From assembly GCA_049999725.1 (NCBI GenBank), contig JBNGIS010018569.1, positions 1 through 21,343 of the forward strand: 21,343 bases of DNA, read 5' to 3'. Under the pieces are notes generated by a model, which was not told the DNA's origin, made no database searches, and worked only from the letters and a program-made list of their open reading frames with translations. This document shows positions 10,111 through 20,254 of this stretch, piece by piece (the first letter of the stretch is position 1; each line of letters opens with the position of its first letter). A program made the position numbers and the translations under genes. The DNA comes from Haplomitrium mnioides. Its lineage: Eukaryota > Marchantiophyta > Haplomitriopsida > Calobryales.

Positions 10111-11770
10111 CTAGCTCTTAGGCTTGGACTTGGTTCCCGAGTTGGTCACCACCCGAAAGCAATCCTCCGGGGCAAGGGTTTCCCATCCGAGTAATTCAGC
10201 TTCTTCCTCCTCTTGGTGGATCTCCAACTCTATTAAGTTTACTGCCGATGGAGGGGGAGGGTTCATGCCGGGGTGTGGGTTGGCTTCAAGCCTTTGGTTG
10301 AGAGGGCAATTCACAGCTACATGACCCTCCTTTTTGCACTGGAAATAGAGAGCCGTTGGTTGGCCATATCCACTCTTCCTGGGTTCAGGACAATTGGAGG
10401 AAATGTGCCCTGGCTGGCCGCAATTCTAGCACACCATAATAGTCATCCGCAGGGGCATGGTTCCATTCCAACCACTTCCCTATCCGCAGCTGACACCTGG
10501 AGGCCGACTTAGCATCCTCCGGGGTCCTCCGCTGATTTGGTAGACCGCCTCACGGGCCTCTTCGTAAACGTAGTCCACCTCTTCCCTTATGAATTTAGGT
10601 GCTACTTCCCGTACGTAGTGAATTGCGTTATTTTCAGTGGGGCATTCCTAAGTGGAGTGGTCGTGCTTGTTGCATCGAATGCACCATACTCCGACTCTTA
10701 TAGTGGGAAGGGGCCGACCTTCTGGTTTGATCCCGGCCGGGAGGATATTCATTGTCTCCATCCTTGCACTCAATTCGTTTATCTGATCCTTCTCAGTGGA
10801 CGTTTTGCTGGGTTCGGGCTCGGCTCCACTCCCCTTTGATTTCCCCTTCCGAATTCCCTTGCGGTGATGCACTTCTCGTTCTTTGGCCCTCTTCTTCTTA
10901 TTTTGATGCTTCTTTTTTTTCTTTTTCCTGGAGTCCCACTCTTCTTCTGAGCTGCTGCTATCATAATCTTTGTCTCTTTCCGAAGTGGCATCGGAACTCT
11001 CCTCTGTTTCTTCTTCACTGTCCGAAGTGACCAACGAATCTTCGGATTCATATCTTTTCTTTGTCTTTCTTCTAGAGCTGGTGATCACAACCTTCACATG
11101 TGACTGGGCCGCACTGACCGCTCCTTTCAAGGTCCGAGGATCTGTCTGCCTTACATAGGTTCCAATTCCTCTGGGCAGGGCCGCAAGAAACCATGAAGTT
11201 AACATTCCGTCGGTGGCCGACGGATTTAGCTTGTGAGCCACCTTCTTGAATCTCTGAAGGAATTTTCTTACTGATTCTTTCTTCTTCATTCTCAACTGGC
11301 CCATTTTAATCAGTGTCTCTGTCTCTTCTCCGATTCCTCGGAATTCAGCAATGAACGCAAATTTGAAGGCTCCCCAGTCTCTCTTGACAAGGTCCGGCAA
11401 GTCCTTATACCATGGCTGCGCCTCTCCTTTTAGAACTGCGGGCAAGATCCTGATTTTAACGTGGCTTTCCCCATTTGCTGCTGAGGTGTTCTCCAGATCA
11501 ACTAGCTAGGCATCAAAATCATCTTTTGGGCGACTTTTGAAGGATTTGTACTTGAATCTACCCCTCAACCTAGAAGGGGGCACCGGATTGGCCATCCCTG
11601 CCTTGTTCACGGGCACTTCCACCCACAAGCCTCTGCCTTCCGCCACTCTTTCTTAATAGATGTGCAATCCGACGCTCTGTTTCGAAATCTGCCTCCCTAG
11701 TCTGACTTGGGGTCCCTCGCACACAGAGTGATAACTTGGCTTCGGGTTGGTCTCAGGCTTTTGCAAACCT
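10111..11770 (-). pseudogene. gag with three zinc knuckles (broken)
   Basis: Gag forms the particle and binds element RNA. The first ATG in the gag frame is at 11595 ('MANPVPPSRLRGRF'); possible upstream frame runs to the primer binding site. The capsid-like part has 'AQPWYKDLPDLVKRDWGAF', 'LRMKKKESVRKFLQRFKK' and 'WFLAALPRGI', typical of plant retrotransposon gag. A long Ser/Glu then Lys/Arg-rich stretch follows (about 10820-11080). Three CCHC knuckles follow: one near 10640-10682 with a stop inside it, one at 10390-10431 with a stop after its first Cys, and one at 10306-10347 whose first Cys is Tyr. Other breaks are a stop after 'DDFDA' near 11505 and a likely frameshift near 11655. The gag end and pol start are in different frames near 10090-10115. 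Confidence 0.88.
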
Positions 11771-11772
11771 TT

Positions 11773-11791
11773 CGCCCTTCCTCTAGCGCCA
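11773..11791 (-). other. Primer binding site of the gypsy element
   Basis: On the minus strand TGGCGCTAGAGGAAGGGCG starts nine bases inside the TGTCA/TGACA end of the 5' LTR. It begins with TGG, complementary to the CCA end of a tRNA. I do not assign the tRNA. gag begins almost at once, so the leader is nearly absent. Confidence 0.75.
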
Positions 11792-12090
11792 AAAAATGTA
11801 TGTCAGCCCCCTCCTTTTGGTCTTATCCTCCGAACACCGCTCTTCAGAAGGAAAAGGCTAACTTTTACGGGGTTCAAGTTCTTTTATGAGATGGCCCCGC
11901 TGCAAGTTATCAATTTCAGGCCTTAAGGGTGTTCCTTCTCACCATACGACCTTTCTCCTTGTTGAACTCTCTATTCAAACATTCATACACACCACAGAAG
12001 CGCCTCTGATCGAATTCCAAAGTGGATTTCAGGGATCTGAAATAGGATCCAAACTCAAAGTTTTACAATGCAAGATCAAGTTCTGATATC

Positions 12091-12101
12091 TGAATTATAT
12101 A
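12091..12101 (-). promoter_or_regulatory. Possible TATA box of the 5' LTR
   Basis: The minus strand reads CCCTATATAATTCAG, a good TATA-box match, about 290-300 bases before the inner LTR end, leaving room for a start site and R-U5. No experimental or comparative support is visible, and this block is not shared with the other LTR copies. Confidence 0.35.
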
Positions 12102-13671
12102 GGGGATCTGTCCCCTGTACTGCCTTACCCTCTGAATCTGATTCTTGGACCGTTGCTGATATGAGATCCTACTTACTTCAGATCCGAAGTGTCTCTTCAG
12201 AAAATGCAAACACAAGACAAAACTATCTAACCATTGCACACACAACATCACCCGCTACGCCAATGCTCCTCTGACTTGGGTTGACCTCTGTAGCACACTC
12301 TTGACCTCTCAACGCTCCCTTTCTCTCTTTCCACTGCAGCTCTTCTGATTCTCCCAAGATCCGATCTTTACTGCCTCCCTTGCACTCCTGATCTTTATTC
12401 TAGCAATTCCAACCATCTCATGAGTGCCACGGTTCCAGTCACACGTCCTCCCCCTACTCACGCATCCTTCTCTAGATAGTCTTTTTACCTTCCCTCGCGA
12501 GAAGCCCTGGTTTGACTTCCTCAAGATCGGAAGAGGTCTTGTTTAATTTCCACCTATGGAAGACAGTCCTCTCGAATGTTGGCCACCCACTCCACCCTGA
12601 AGCTTCGATGGATCTTCTTACACCGTGCGCGGGCACGAATGCAGCTACTCCTTCTTGACTTCCCTTGAGAGAATAAACCAGAAATACCCCTGACGTTCTT
12701 GGGATTGTTGCTCCTGCACAGTTGACACTAAGACGACCCCAAAGATCCCACCTTGGCAGCCCCTCCGATTTCAAGACAACCCAGACTCCCTTCAGCTTTC
12801 AAGTATCAGTCCACCTCCAATGTTAGTCCACTTGCAGAGATGAGTACACCTGGATCGTCTAAGCCTCTAGAGCTCCCCGACCAACGATTCCCAGCGCCCC
12901 TCAAGTCCACCACCACCCCTACTAGCCCCCCATTCGAGTTCACCTGCTTCAAGTGAAGCTTCAAGAAATCTGTCCTCCCTCCTTCGTGTGTCTTCCTTTC
13001 TGCTATCGTTCTCATGACTTTCAAGCTTGCATGTACACCAACCCCCTCCTTCTGGCAGCGATCCCAACTATACCCCCCATGCAGTGCGCGTCACTCCCAA
13101 CGGTTTCTTGAACAAGAACGCATCTTTCCTCCTAACTAGACTTGGCCGTTTTTCTCGTTGGCCTCTGTTTCTTGAGAAGCTGACACCTGTAAGTTTGCCC
13201 GCGTCCAACGGTATCAGTTGAAGCATTCAAGATTGGGTAAGGAAGATTTTCGAAGAACTCTTGGCTTAACCTTGCCTTCGATTTGTAGTGCTCTCCTTTG
13301 CAGATTTGCGATCAGGATTGCCTTGCCATTCGGACGCCTCAGCAATCCCATCGCAATCTTGGTTCGATTCCTTTGAAGCATCAATTCGAGCACAGACCCG
13401 AAGTAGTTGTCGAGGAGGTCTTTTTGTAGAGAAATCCGAAGAGATTTACTTGGGATAGGATTGGATTTGTAGGTCGACCCCGTAGGTTGGCCATCAGTCG
13501 CATCTCGCAGGCAGATTCCTAACTTTTTCTTGATTCTCCTCATTGCCATGCCCTCGCGATCACCCGCAGACCCTCGCAAGATGCCATGCTTCCGCAAGAG
13601 CTCACGGACCCCCGCTAGCCGCCACGTGCCCACAAACTCTACTAGAACCGTGTCGTCAATCATCGGAACTT

Positions 13672-13905
13672 CGCCGTCGCTCTCGGGACCTTGCCGTCAC
13701 TCTCGGGACCTTGCCGTCACTCTCGGAACACCATAGGTCGCCACATGTCCGCGAACTCCCTTGAAACCCCGCCGTCACTCTTCGAAATCTCACCGTCGCT
13801 CTCGGAACACCACAGGTCGCCACGTGTCCGCGAACTCCCTCAAAACCCTGTCGTCGCTCTTCGGAATCTCGCCGTCGCCCTCGAAACACCACAGGTCGCC
13901 ACATG
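13672..13905. repeat. Nested 20-bp and 79-bp tandem repeats in the 5' LTR
   Basis: A 20-bp unit 'tctcgggaccttgccgtcac' is repeated around 13679-13722. It runs into a 79-bp unit that begins 'ggtcgccacatgtccgcgaa' at about 13736, 13815 and 13894, each including 'ctccct-gaaaccc' and 'gccgtcactcttcg' parts. The units include G-box or near-G-box sequence (cacgtgtcc / cacatgtcc). Confidence 0.75.
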
Positions 13906-13937
13906 TCCTTCCTTCTACGTCATCCAATATTGCGCCA

Positions 13938-14100
13938 TCCGACGCCGCCCACAAAGGGGTAGGTGGACCGACGTATTGACCGGACTCCGAAGTTGACCCG
14001 TCGCTGACCCGCATAAACCCTCAGACCACAGCGGAGCACCACGTCATCTATCGCCACGCCGTCAAACGCCGCTCCGCAAGGGGGTAGACGGACCGTCGCC
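13938..14100. repeat. Two copies of a GC-rich hairpin repeat in the 5' LTR
   Basis: Copies at about 13940-13973 and 14060-14097 follow the theme 'cgacgccgccccgcaaagg' plus 'ggtaggcggaccg'. The halves ccgcccc and gggg-ta-ggcgg can pair around a gcaaa loop. The spacing between copies is about 120 bp. Equivalent copies lie near 240-275 and three times at 20259-20567. Confidence 0.7.
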
Positions 14101-14580
14101 TTGATCTGATTCTGTAGTTGACCCATTGCTGACCCGCAGGAACCCTCGTACCACAGTGGAGCGCCACATCATCTGTCAAATATTTCACTCGCCGAGTAAG
14201 AATGGTACCTTTTGTCGCCGCTTGGCAACCCGTTCGCAATAAGAACTGAGACTTCCTTCGCTAACTCTTTGCTCCGCTTGATATAGGAACTATGGCAGAC
14301 TCCCTATGGATCCCCTTCGGAACTTTCAGCGCGCCCCGTTGAACTTTCGTCCTTGCCAATGCCAGAACTGCGATAGGTAACCCCTTTTGGTTGCTGGTCT
14401 CTTGCTTCTTCTTCTGGCCGGATCATTGCTTCATCACCTTTTCGTTATAAGAACTAAGCGCGCCATAAACTCCCGTCGAACTTTTAGACCTTACTCTGTC
14501 GAACTTTCCCATGCTTTGCCGGATCAGCGATACAACGTCATTTCGCCCTTCATTCTTTGGTCTTTGTTTTGGCTTCCCGT

Positions 14581-15165
14581 CGGATCCACGTTAAGTGGGC
14601 TCCCCACGTAGGGTGGCTGATCGGAACCCAATTAATAAGGGCTCCCCTCTTAGGGAGGCTAATCGGAACCCGTTTACCTGGGGCTTCCCCATTTTCCGCT
14701 AAGGCCCTCGGACTCCCTGAGAATGCCACGTGTCCCTGAATCCGTGAAGCGCGGTAGGCCTACCACATTTCCGCAGCTCCCCAGGAAGTCCCTGAGTCTG
14801 TAATTATGATCCATCTCTGTTTTGCCCTTCTCGCTTAGCCTCGTAGTTGCCTTTAGGAATCCTCCATATGGCCATAATAGTGACCAGTCTTCGCTTTGTA
14901 AATCACCGCTTCGCCCTTCTCGCTTGGCCTTCAAAGAACTCTCCATGCCGTCGGGATATTGATAATTCACCTTTTCGTCTGGGCACTGCTTTGCTTATCC
15001 CTGTTCCGCCATCACTTCGAACATGTCGGACCTTCCTTCACGGATCCCTGTTAAGTGGGGAACCCAGATAGGGAGGCTGATCAGATCCAAGTTAATCGGT
15101 CCTCCCCACATCGGAGGATCAAGCGGAACCCCTTTAACAGGTCTCCCACTTAGGAAGGCTTGATT
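14581..15165. repeat. Two clusters of 42-bp imperfect repeats in the 5' LTR
   Basis: Clusters at 14581-14700 and 15045-15165 repeat a unit with 'ttaa-gggctccccac-tagggaggctgatcgg'. They are separated by sequence (14700-15040) with a G-box at 14727-14732. The same arrangement is seen in the 3' LTR at 4595-4680 and 5020-5140. Confidence 0.6.
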
Positions 15166-15730
15166 CCGATGTTTGTTCGGTTGTACCCTCTGTTGAACTT
15201 CTTCCGATGCTTGCATCGGACTCCCACCCTTCCTCTTTCGAGAGGACTTCAGACTGCGGGAAAGCATTTGTGTTTACCTGGAGAAAGGGTTTAGGGTCCC
15301 CCAATCTCTGATGTTGTCGTTGCTCCCTGATGCATGTCACCCTTGTCCCCTACCTTGAATCCGCCGTTCTGACTTGTTGGACAATTCTTTATCCTTCGTT
15401 ATAGCTTCCTACCCTGCCCTAATGACGCGCAACCTTCCTTGAACCTCGTCCTGTGGTCTCCTCGGCCTGACACTCCATTGCGACTCTCCCCTGCTCTCCC
15501 CATCTCATTCGCTCTGCCTCGTCTTCCCTCTCTCTTCTAGTCCCTTCCTTTTTGGTCTTCCTGGTGTTGACATTTCTAGCTCCTGCCCCTTTCCTTCATA
15601 ATATGAATCCGATTTCGCTACTTTGGATCGGAAGAATGAAGTAACATGTGCTTATCTTCCAATTAGATTTAATATGTTGCTTTCTGCTCATCTTACCACT
15701 TCAGAATGGAGAAATGTTGTTGCTGCCGCT

Positions 15731-16530
15731 ACGACATTTCTCATCTGCACTTGATAGTTCACCCTACTCATCTTTCAACATCTGCAGCTTGTGTAACTCG
15801 CTTTTATCTAAGGAATCCAAATGTCTCACCTGATAATGGAGTGTCAGGTGCTTCACTGGGGAGCTCACAGCTTCCCTGATTTTGCACAGAGTCTCACCAC
15901 CTTCAACCTGTGGCACTAATTTTCTCTGCAAGCTGATCCACACCAACATTACTCATAGCACAAACAATGATCTGCCCTTGGCTTTGCTTAGCTAGGTGAT
16001 ACACAATAGTTACTGAAGTTACAGTCTTCCTTGTTCTAGGTAGACCCTGTATCAAACTCACGAGCTTTTGCAAAACACCTTTTACAACATACACATGTGA
16101 GCCATTCAGCTCAGGAAGATCTGGAGCTCCAATCCGCCGAGGTAGTCTATTCCGCCCAGTTTGCAACTCAAGTTCATGTCCTAACAAACGATGATAGATA
16201 TACCCGCTGACACTAGTTTCATCCACAGCAAACGTCTTCATGGCAATCTACATATGATCAAAACTAGTACTTTTCCAAACAAAGTCCACACTGAAATTGT
16301 GGTTGACATCTATGGGAACCCCTTGGCTTGCTCAAAGCTCGAGTACAACCTCCTTTTGCGCTATCAGCTTGATCACATGACTCACAGACTGCCAAGCAGA
16401 ATGTGTTCCATCTCCGAGGAAGCAAAACTGCAATTCATCTCCATGTATCAACCAAAGTTCATTTTATTCCTTTGGGAAGACAAAATATGCTCCTTGTTTT
16501 GTTCAAGCCTTAACCAAAAATGACATTGGC
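15731..16530 (-). pseudogene. UPF1: UPF1 RNA helicase pseudogene fragment
   Basis: UPF1 is the ATP-dependent RNA helicase of nonsense-mediated mRNA decay. On minus, from 16530 leftward, the translation follows UPF1 from domain 1B into the first RecA-like domain: 'GLNK', 'AYFVFPKE', 'HVIKL', 'FSVDFVWKSTSF', '[17 protein letters not shown]', '[18 protein letters not shown]', 'SLIQG', '[16 protein letters not shown]', 'LTLHYQVRHLD' and 'GELSSADEK'. It lacks the N-terminal Cys/His domain and everything after this point. Decay: Walker A loop GPPGTGKT reads GLPRTRKT; stops after 'FPKE', after 'LEL' and before 'IAMKTF'; a stop replaces Gln before 'GELSS'; a frameshift lies near 'GLNK' and two single-base losses near 15890-15915. 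No intron interrupts about 260 codons, suggesting a cDNA origin. Its left edge coincides with the broken LTR end. Confidence 0.92.
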
Positions 16531-17480
16531 GTTATTCCACATGTGCCTACTCAAAACCTACATTAGCAAATACAGGCCACCGTGCATATTCGCTGTCCTA
16601 CACAGAAATGCCCTCATATTCCCAAATGTCAAATGTGCAGAGCAACTCCTCAATTGCTTGCTTGGCCCATCCTTGTATTGACCTTTTGTTTTAAGGGATA
16701 ATCTGACTAGGGAAATGATGCTAGTGAGTACTATATAGAGTATAAAAGTGTCGTACCAAATTTGAACACGTTTGTCGTACCAAATTTGGTCGTGAACACA
16801 TTAGGATCCACTCCTTAGACGTGTAAACTGTGTAATGGGCTGCATCTTTGAGCATATGCAATCACATAATCGTGAACCACTCCATCAAAAGTTTCTAACC
16901 AAATGGTCGACTGAATCAAAGGCATAGAATTTCCTGTCGGCATTGTGCTCTTGGTCATTACCGGGACAACAAAGGAATCCACCTCTTCCTCGAGCTTTGT
17001 CTTCACAAGCTAATATGCCATTTTTGCTACCTTACCTTCTTAGGCTTGTGTGTCTAGGAAAAACTCAGAAATCCTTCTCACTAGCGTTGTAACATACAAA
17101 AGCCTCCAACCTACAGTTTGTTTTTGACGATCGCAGCTCAAGACACCAAACCCATTCCGCTACTACCGATACTTGGGTCAAAGAAAATAATACTAAGAAT
17201 GTTGCAGGAATCGCAAGAAAACCAAGGTTGGTAACGAAACTCCACCCTGGGCTCAACAGAAGTGCACTCAAAGAATGGAGTAAAAAGCCCTTGATATTAG
17301 CTCCGCTTTTCCATATTGCTTTTGCTCCCTTGTTTTATCTTTCTTTTCTCGACTGGCCAAAGCCGTTACAAAAATCTCAAGATCAAGAAAAGAAAGGTTG
17401 TTATGCCTTCTTGCAGCCACGCTGATCACAGAAAATGAATAAATTGCTTTCTCTACTTAAAAATAAAGGCCTTACCCATG
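16531..17480. other. Unrecognised stretch upstream of the UPF1 fragment
   Basis: I see no recognised gene. The UPF1 match stops at about 16530; the Cys/His domain expected next is not found. Minus-strand frames at 16815-17006 (63 codons, containing 'ETFDGVVHDYVIAYAQ') and 17065-17271 (68 codons) read smoothly but match nothing I know. A 15-bp direct repeat 'gtcgtaccaaatttg' occurs at 16750-16764 and 16774-16788, with TATA-like sequence just before it (16730-16747). Confidence 0.5.
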
Positions 17481-17850
17481 CCCTTCACCTTTCTCCATAT
17501 TGCCACCCCTAACCTCAGCGCACAACCTGTAAGTGAAATCCTTGAACAAGAAGCATTCTGCCATTGCGGTGCATATCCCTATTCTCCCTTAGCAGCCACT
17601 ATATAATCCAGACAATTCAACATATTTTCAACATCCAGCAAGCTCTTCTCGATCTGCACACACTGCCTATTCTAGAATCTGGCCCTCATATCCTTGATGT
17701 TGCATGCTTCTCATAATTTCAGCACAAATTTGCCATCCTCCATTGTCATCAATCACTTCAACTTTTTGTGTCTTGCTCCGAACAAATGACAGAATGGCAC
17801 TTCTCTATAGCCAAGAGACGCCATTTGTTTTTGCTCATTGATGAATATGC
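17480..17850 (-). pseudogene. Unrecognised coding-like remnant with in-frame stops
   Basis: On the minus strand a frame of about 58 codons reads from near 17843 to about 17672 and includes 'KVEVIDDNGGWQICAEIM' and 'QHQGYEGQILE'. After its stop the same frame continues to look protein-like for about 65 codons ('VCADREELAGC', 'AECFLFKDFTYRLCAEV') with further stops. Codon use looks coding rather than random. I do not recognise the family. It may be a decayed gene or retrocopy fragment, perhaps brought in with the UPF1 piece, but there is no direct evidence of a link. It could also be a chance frame. Confidence 0.3.
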
Positions 17851-17917
17851 TCCTCCTTATGCTCCAACAAAGCTCTTTCAGAAGCTTCTTCAATCGCCTA
17901 TCTCATGACTTAACACT

Positions 17918-18544
17918 GAGCACAATTGAGCAATATGCGTTTTCCAATCTTTCAATTGGGGCAATCTTGAAGATGCATGCAATCTTAGCATTGATGAGCA
18001 CAATTAAGCAATCCCCATTTGCCAATCTTACAATTGGGACAATCTTGAAGATGCATGAAATCTTAGAAATTTTTAGCACAATTAAGCAATCTCATTTTGC
18101 CAATCTTGAAATTAGGACAATCTTGATGATACATGCAATCTTAGTATTGATCAGCACAATTAAGCAATCCCTATTTTCCAATCTTACAATTGGGGCAATC
18201 TTGAAGATGCATGCAATCTTAGTATTTTTTAGCACACTTAAGCAACCTCACTTTTGAATCTTAAAATTAGGACAATCTTGATGATCCATGCAATCTTAGT
18301 ATTGATGGGCACAATTAGGCAATCCCTATTTGTCAATCTTACAATTGGAGCAATCTTAAAGATGCATGCAATCTTAGTATTGATGAGCACAATTGTGCAA
18401 TCCCACTTTGCCAATCCTACAATTGGGGCAATCTTAAAGATGCATGCAATCTTTGTATTGATGAGCACAATTAGCCAATCCCACTTTGTCAATCTAACAA
18501 TTAAGGCAATCTTGAAGATGCATGCAAGGTTCATTTTGATAGGC
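17918..18544. repeat. 78-bp tandem array, block 2 (about 8 units)
   Basis: The same 78-bp unit and orientation as 1627-2576, for example 'gcaatcttgaagatgcatgc' at about 17960 and 18195, recurring every 78 bp. The last unit ends within the 'ttgatgagc' part (here ttgataggc) and the TGTCA of the LTR copy follows at 18545. The array keeps frames open on both strands (a 139-codon plus-strand frame at 17838-18257, and minus-strand frames over 18238-18534); since the period is exactly 26 codons these are probably by-products. Confidence 0.9.
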
Positions 18545-20254
18545 TGTCACTCCCTTGTTCCAAGCCTTAACCTTTTCAAGTGCTGCTTTGAAGGTAGGGG
18601 AGGATAGATTCAGGGCTTTCATGTTCTTTTTTGAGATGGTCCCTTGCCAGTTAACACTTTGAGGCCTTAAGGATTCTCCCTTTCCTTCCAAGCCTTTAGC
18701 ACACCACTCACTCTCTTATGGTTGCACTCAAGTCAGTCACTCATACAATCCCCAGGTCGACATTCATTACCCCCAGTTGTTCTTTGTGTAATTTCTTCAC
18801 TTTATTCCAAGGGCCCAATGACTCAGACCCTGCCACCTTATTTGTGCTTTGGGGCATAAATGTGCTTGTGACTTGCACCAATGAACAATACAAGAGGACT
18901 GGACTCCCCCTCTCAGGGTTGTCACAGAACTGGTACAACTGATCCTAACTATCCTAAGATGTACTAGTTCCTAACTATGGAACATGATCAAAAACATAGA
19001 GCATTCACCTCCAAGATATCAAAACTGTGTCAAGGGATTGGACTCCTCCTCCAAGGCGACAACAGGGTTTGCTTAGGTGTCTTGATGCAGTCTAATCTAA
19101 AATGTCTCTTGAATACAAATGCATAAAGTAAACCTAGCTATACACATATGCACAAAACACTCCCAACTATATACTGCACTAGGAACAGAGTCCTTGAAGG
19201 CTCTCTGGACTGATCTCACCAACTGATACTTCCCTTCTGAATCCCTGGCTGCCTTCCAGCCTTCCAACCAACTTCCACCCGCACACCCCTCTCTCCAGAT
19301 AGTTTTTCAACTTCCCTCGAGAGAAGCCCTGAATTTACTTCCTCAGGCTAGGAAGAGGATTTCTTTCACTCCCACCTTTGGGAGACAATCTTCTTGACTG
19401 CAAGTAGCCCACTCCACCCCAAGCCTCGACAGGTCTTACTCCGCAATGCGTGGGCACTAACGCAGCACCCCTTCTCAGCTCCACTTGACGAACTACACCA
19501 GAGTGTACTCCAAACACTATGGGTTGATGCTCTTGCATAGGGAATGCAGAGACGACCCCAAGCTCCTCACTTGGCATCCTCTCCCGAATTTCTAGTAGGC
19601 AAGAATCCCTTCTAGCTTGCGTATCGGTTCACCTCCGCTTTTGGTCCACTCACAGAGACGAGCTCACCTGGATTGCTCGAGCCTCTAGAGCTCCTCACTC
19701 AGCGATTCTCGATGCCCCTCCATTCCACCTCCGAGCCCCGCTTGCCGGTAGAGCTAGTTCACCCGCTTCACACAGCTTCTCACCAAATTCTTCCTCCTGC
19801 CTTACCTCATTGTGATTTCCCTGTCTTGAGGTCACTATCGCGTCCTTAGATTGCTCGTGCATCAACTTGAACAAAATTGGAGGCCCCCGATGTATACCCT
19901 TTGAGCACTGATCCCTCGAGCCCATTCCGAAGAGAGGTCGTTAATCCCGTTGGCTCGGAATGGGAGGTGACGACGCGTGTCCTACGAGGTTGCTATTCCT
20001 GTTACAACGGAAAAGGAGAGCGCGTCACGTGTCCTGTCGGTTGGTTGGGAAAAGCCAAGTACAATGGTAACTTCTACGAGGAGTCTCAAGAACCTTGCAG
20101 GCTGAGATTCTGTAGATTCTCACAGAGCCAAGTCCGAAGGGTTCCTCGGAACAAAGTTCCGAAGCGCTCTGCGGACCCTAGTCCACAGAATCTCTGCAAA
20201 TTTTCCCGAATATCCTAAGTGACCCTCCTAGTGCCATGTCCATCCGAGGCCCCG

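Larger units (their letters stand above)
3788..15730 (-). mobile_element. Decayed Ty3/gypsy LTR retrotransposon (non-chromovirus type)
   Basis: On the minus strand the order is LTR, primer binding site, gag with zinc knuckles, aspartic protease, reverse transcriptase, RNase H, integrase, polypurine tract, LTR. Integrase after RNase H defines the Ty3/gypsy order. The C-terminus of integrase ends soon after the 'YDRLKRYIH' motif with no chromodomain, placing it outside the chromoviruses and near the Athila/Tat branch. The internal region is about 6.05 kb (5750-11800), compact for that branch, with almost no leader before gag. All coding parts are broken. The outer end of the 5' LTR is lost at 15730, so no target-site duplication can be tested. 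The two LTRs differ in ways a single insertion would not produce. Confidence 0.9.
11801..15730 (-). mobile_element. 5' LTR of the gypsy element, outer end lost
   Basis: This LTR is about 3.93 kb, very long for a 6-kb internal region. It starts (plus coordinates) with TGTCAG at 11801. The last segment matches the 3' LTR up to 15730, where the 3' LTR has about 49 more bases to its TGACA end; here UPF1-derived sequence begins instead. The order of blocks is a short inner block (11801-12607, resembling 3788-4590 only at its two ends), a block shared with the right-hand LTR copy (12608-about 14580, compare 19426-21100) and a block shared with the 3' LTR (14615-15730). G-boxes CACGTG occur at 13623, 13821 and 14727. 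Reading frames of 60-149 codons inside it, such as 13214-13663, have no recognisable domain and I leave them out. Confidence 0.85.

Noticed and set aside
13214-13663. A 149-codon minus-strand reading frame within the 5' LTR
   Set aside because: It lies wholly inside LTR sequence, has no recognisable domain, and the matching part of the other LTR copies does not keep it.
16531-17006. Continuation of UPF1 into its N-terminal Cys/His domain
   Set aside because: None of the three minus-strand frames shows the expected Cys/His pattern, so the match ends near 16530.
1627-18544. One outer LTR element bounded by LTR copies 1 and 4, with the gypsy element nested in it
   Set aside because: No polypurine tract lies next to the end at 1626 and no primer binding site lies next to 18545. 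It remains possible but unsupported, so it is only discussed as an alternative.
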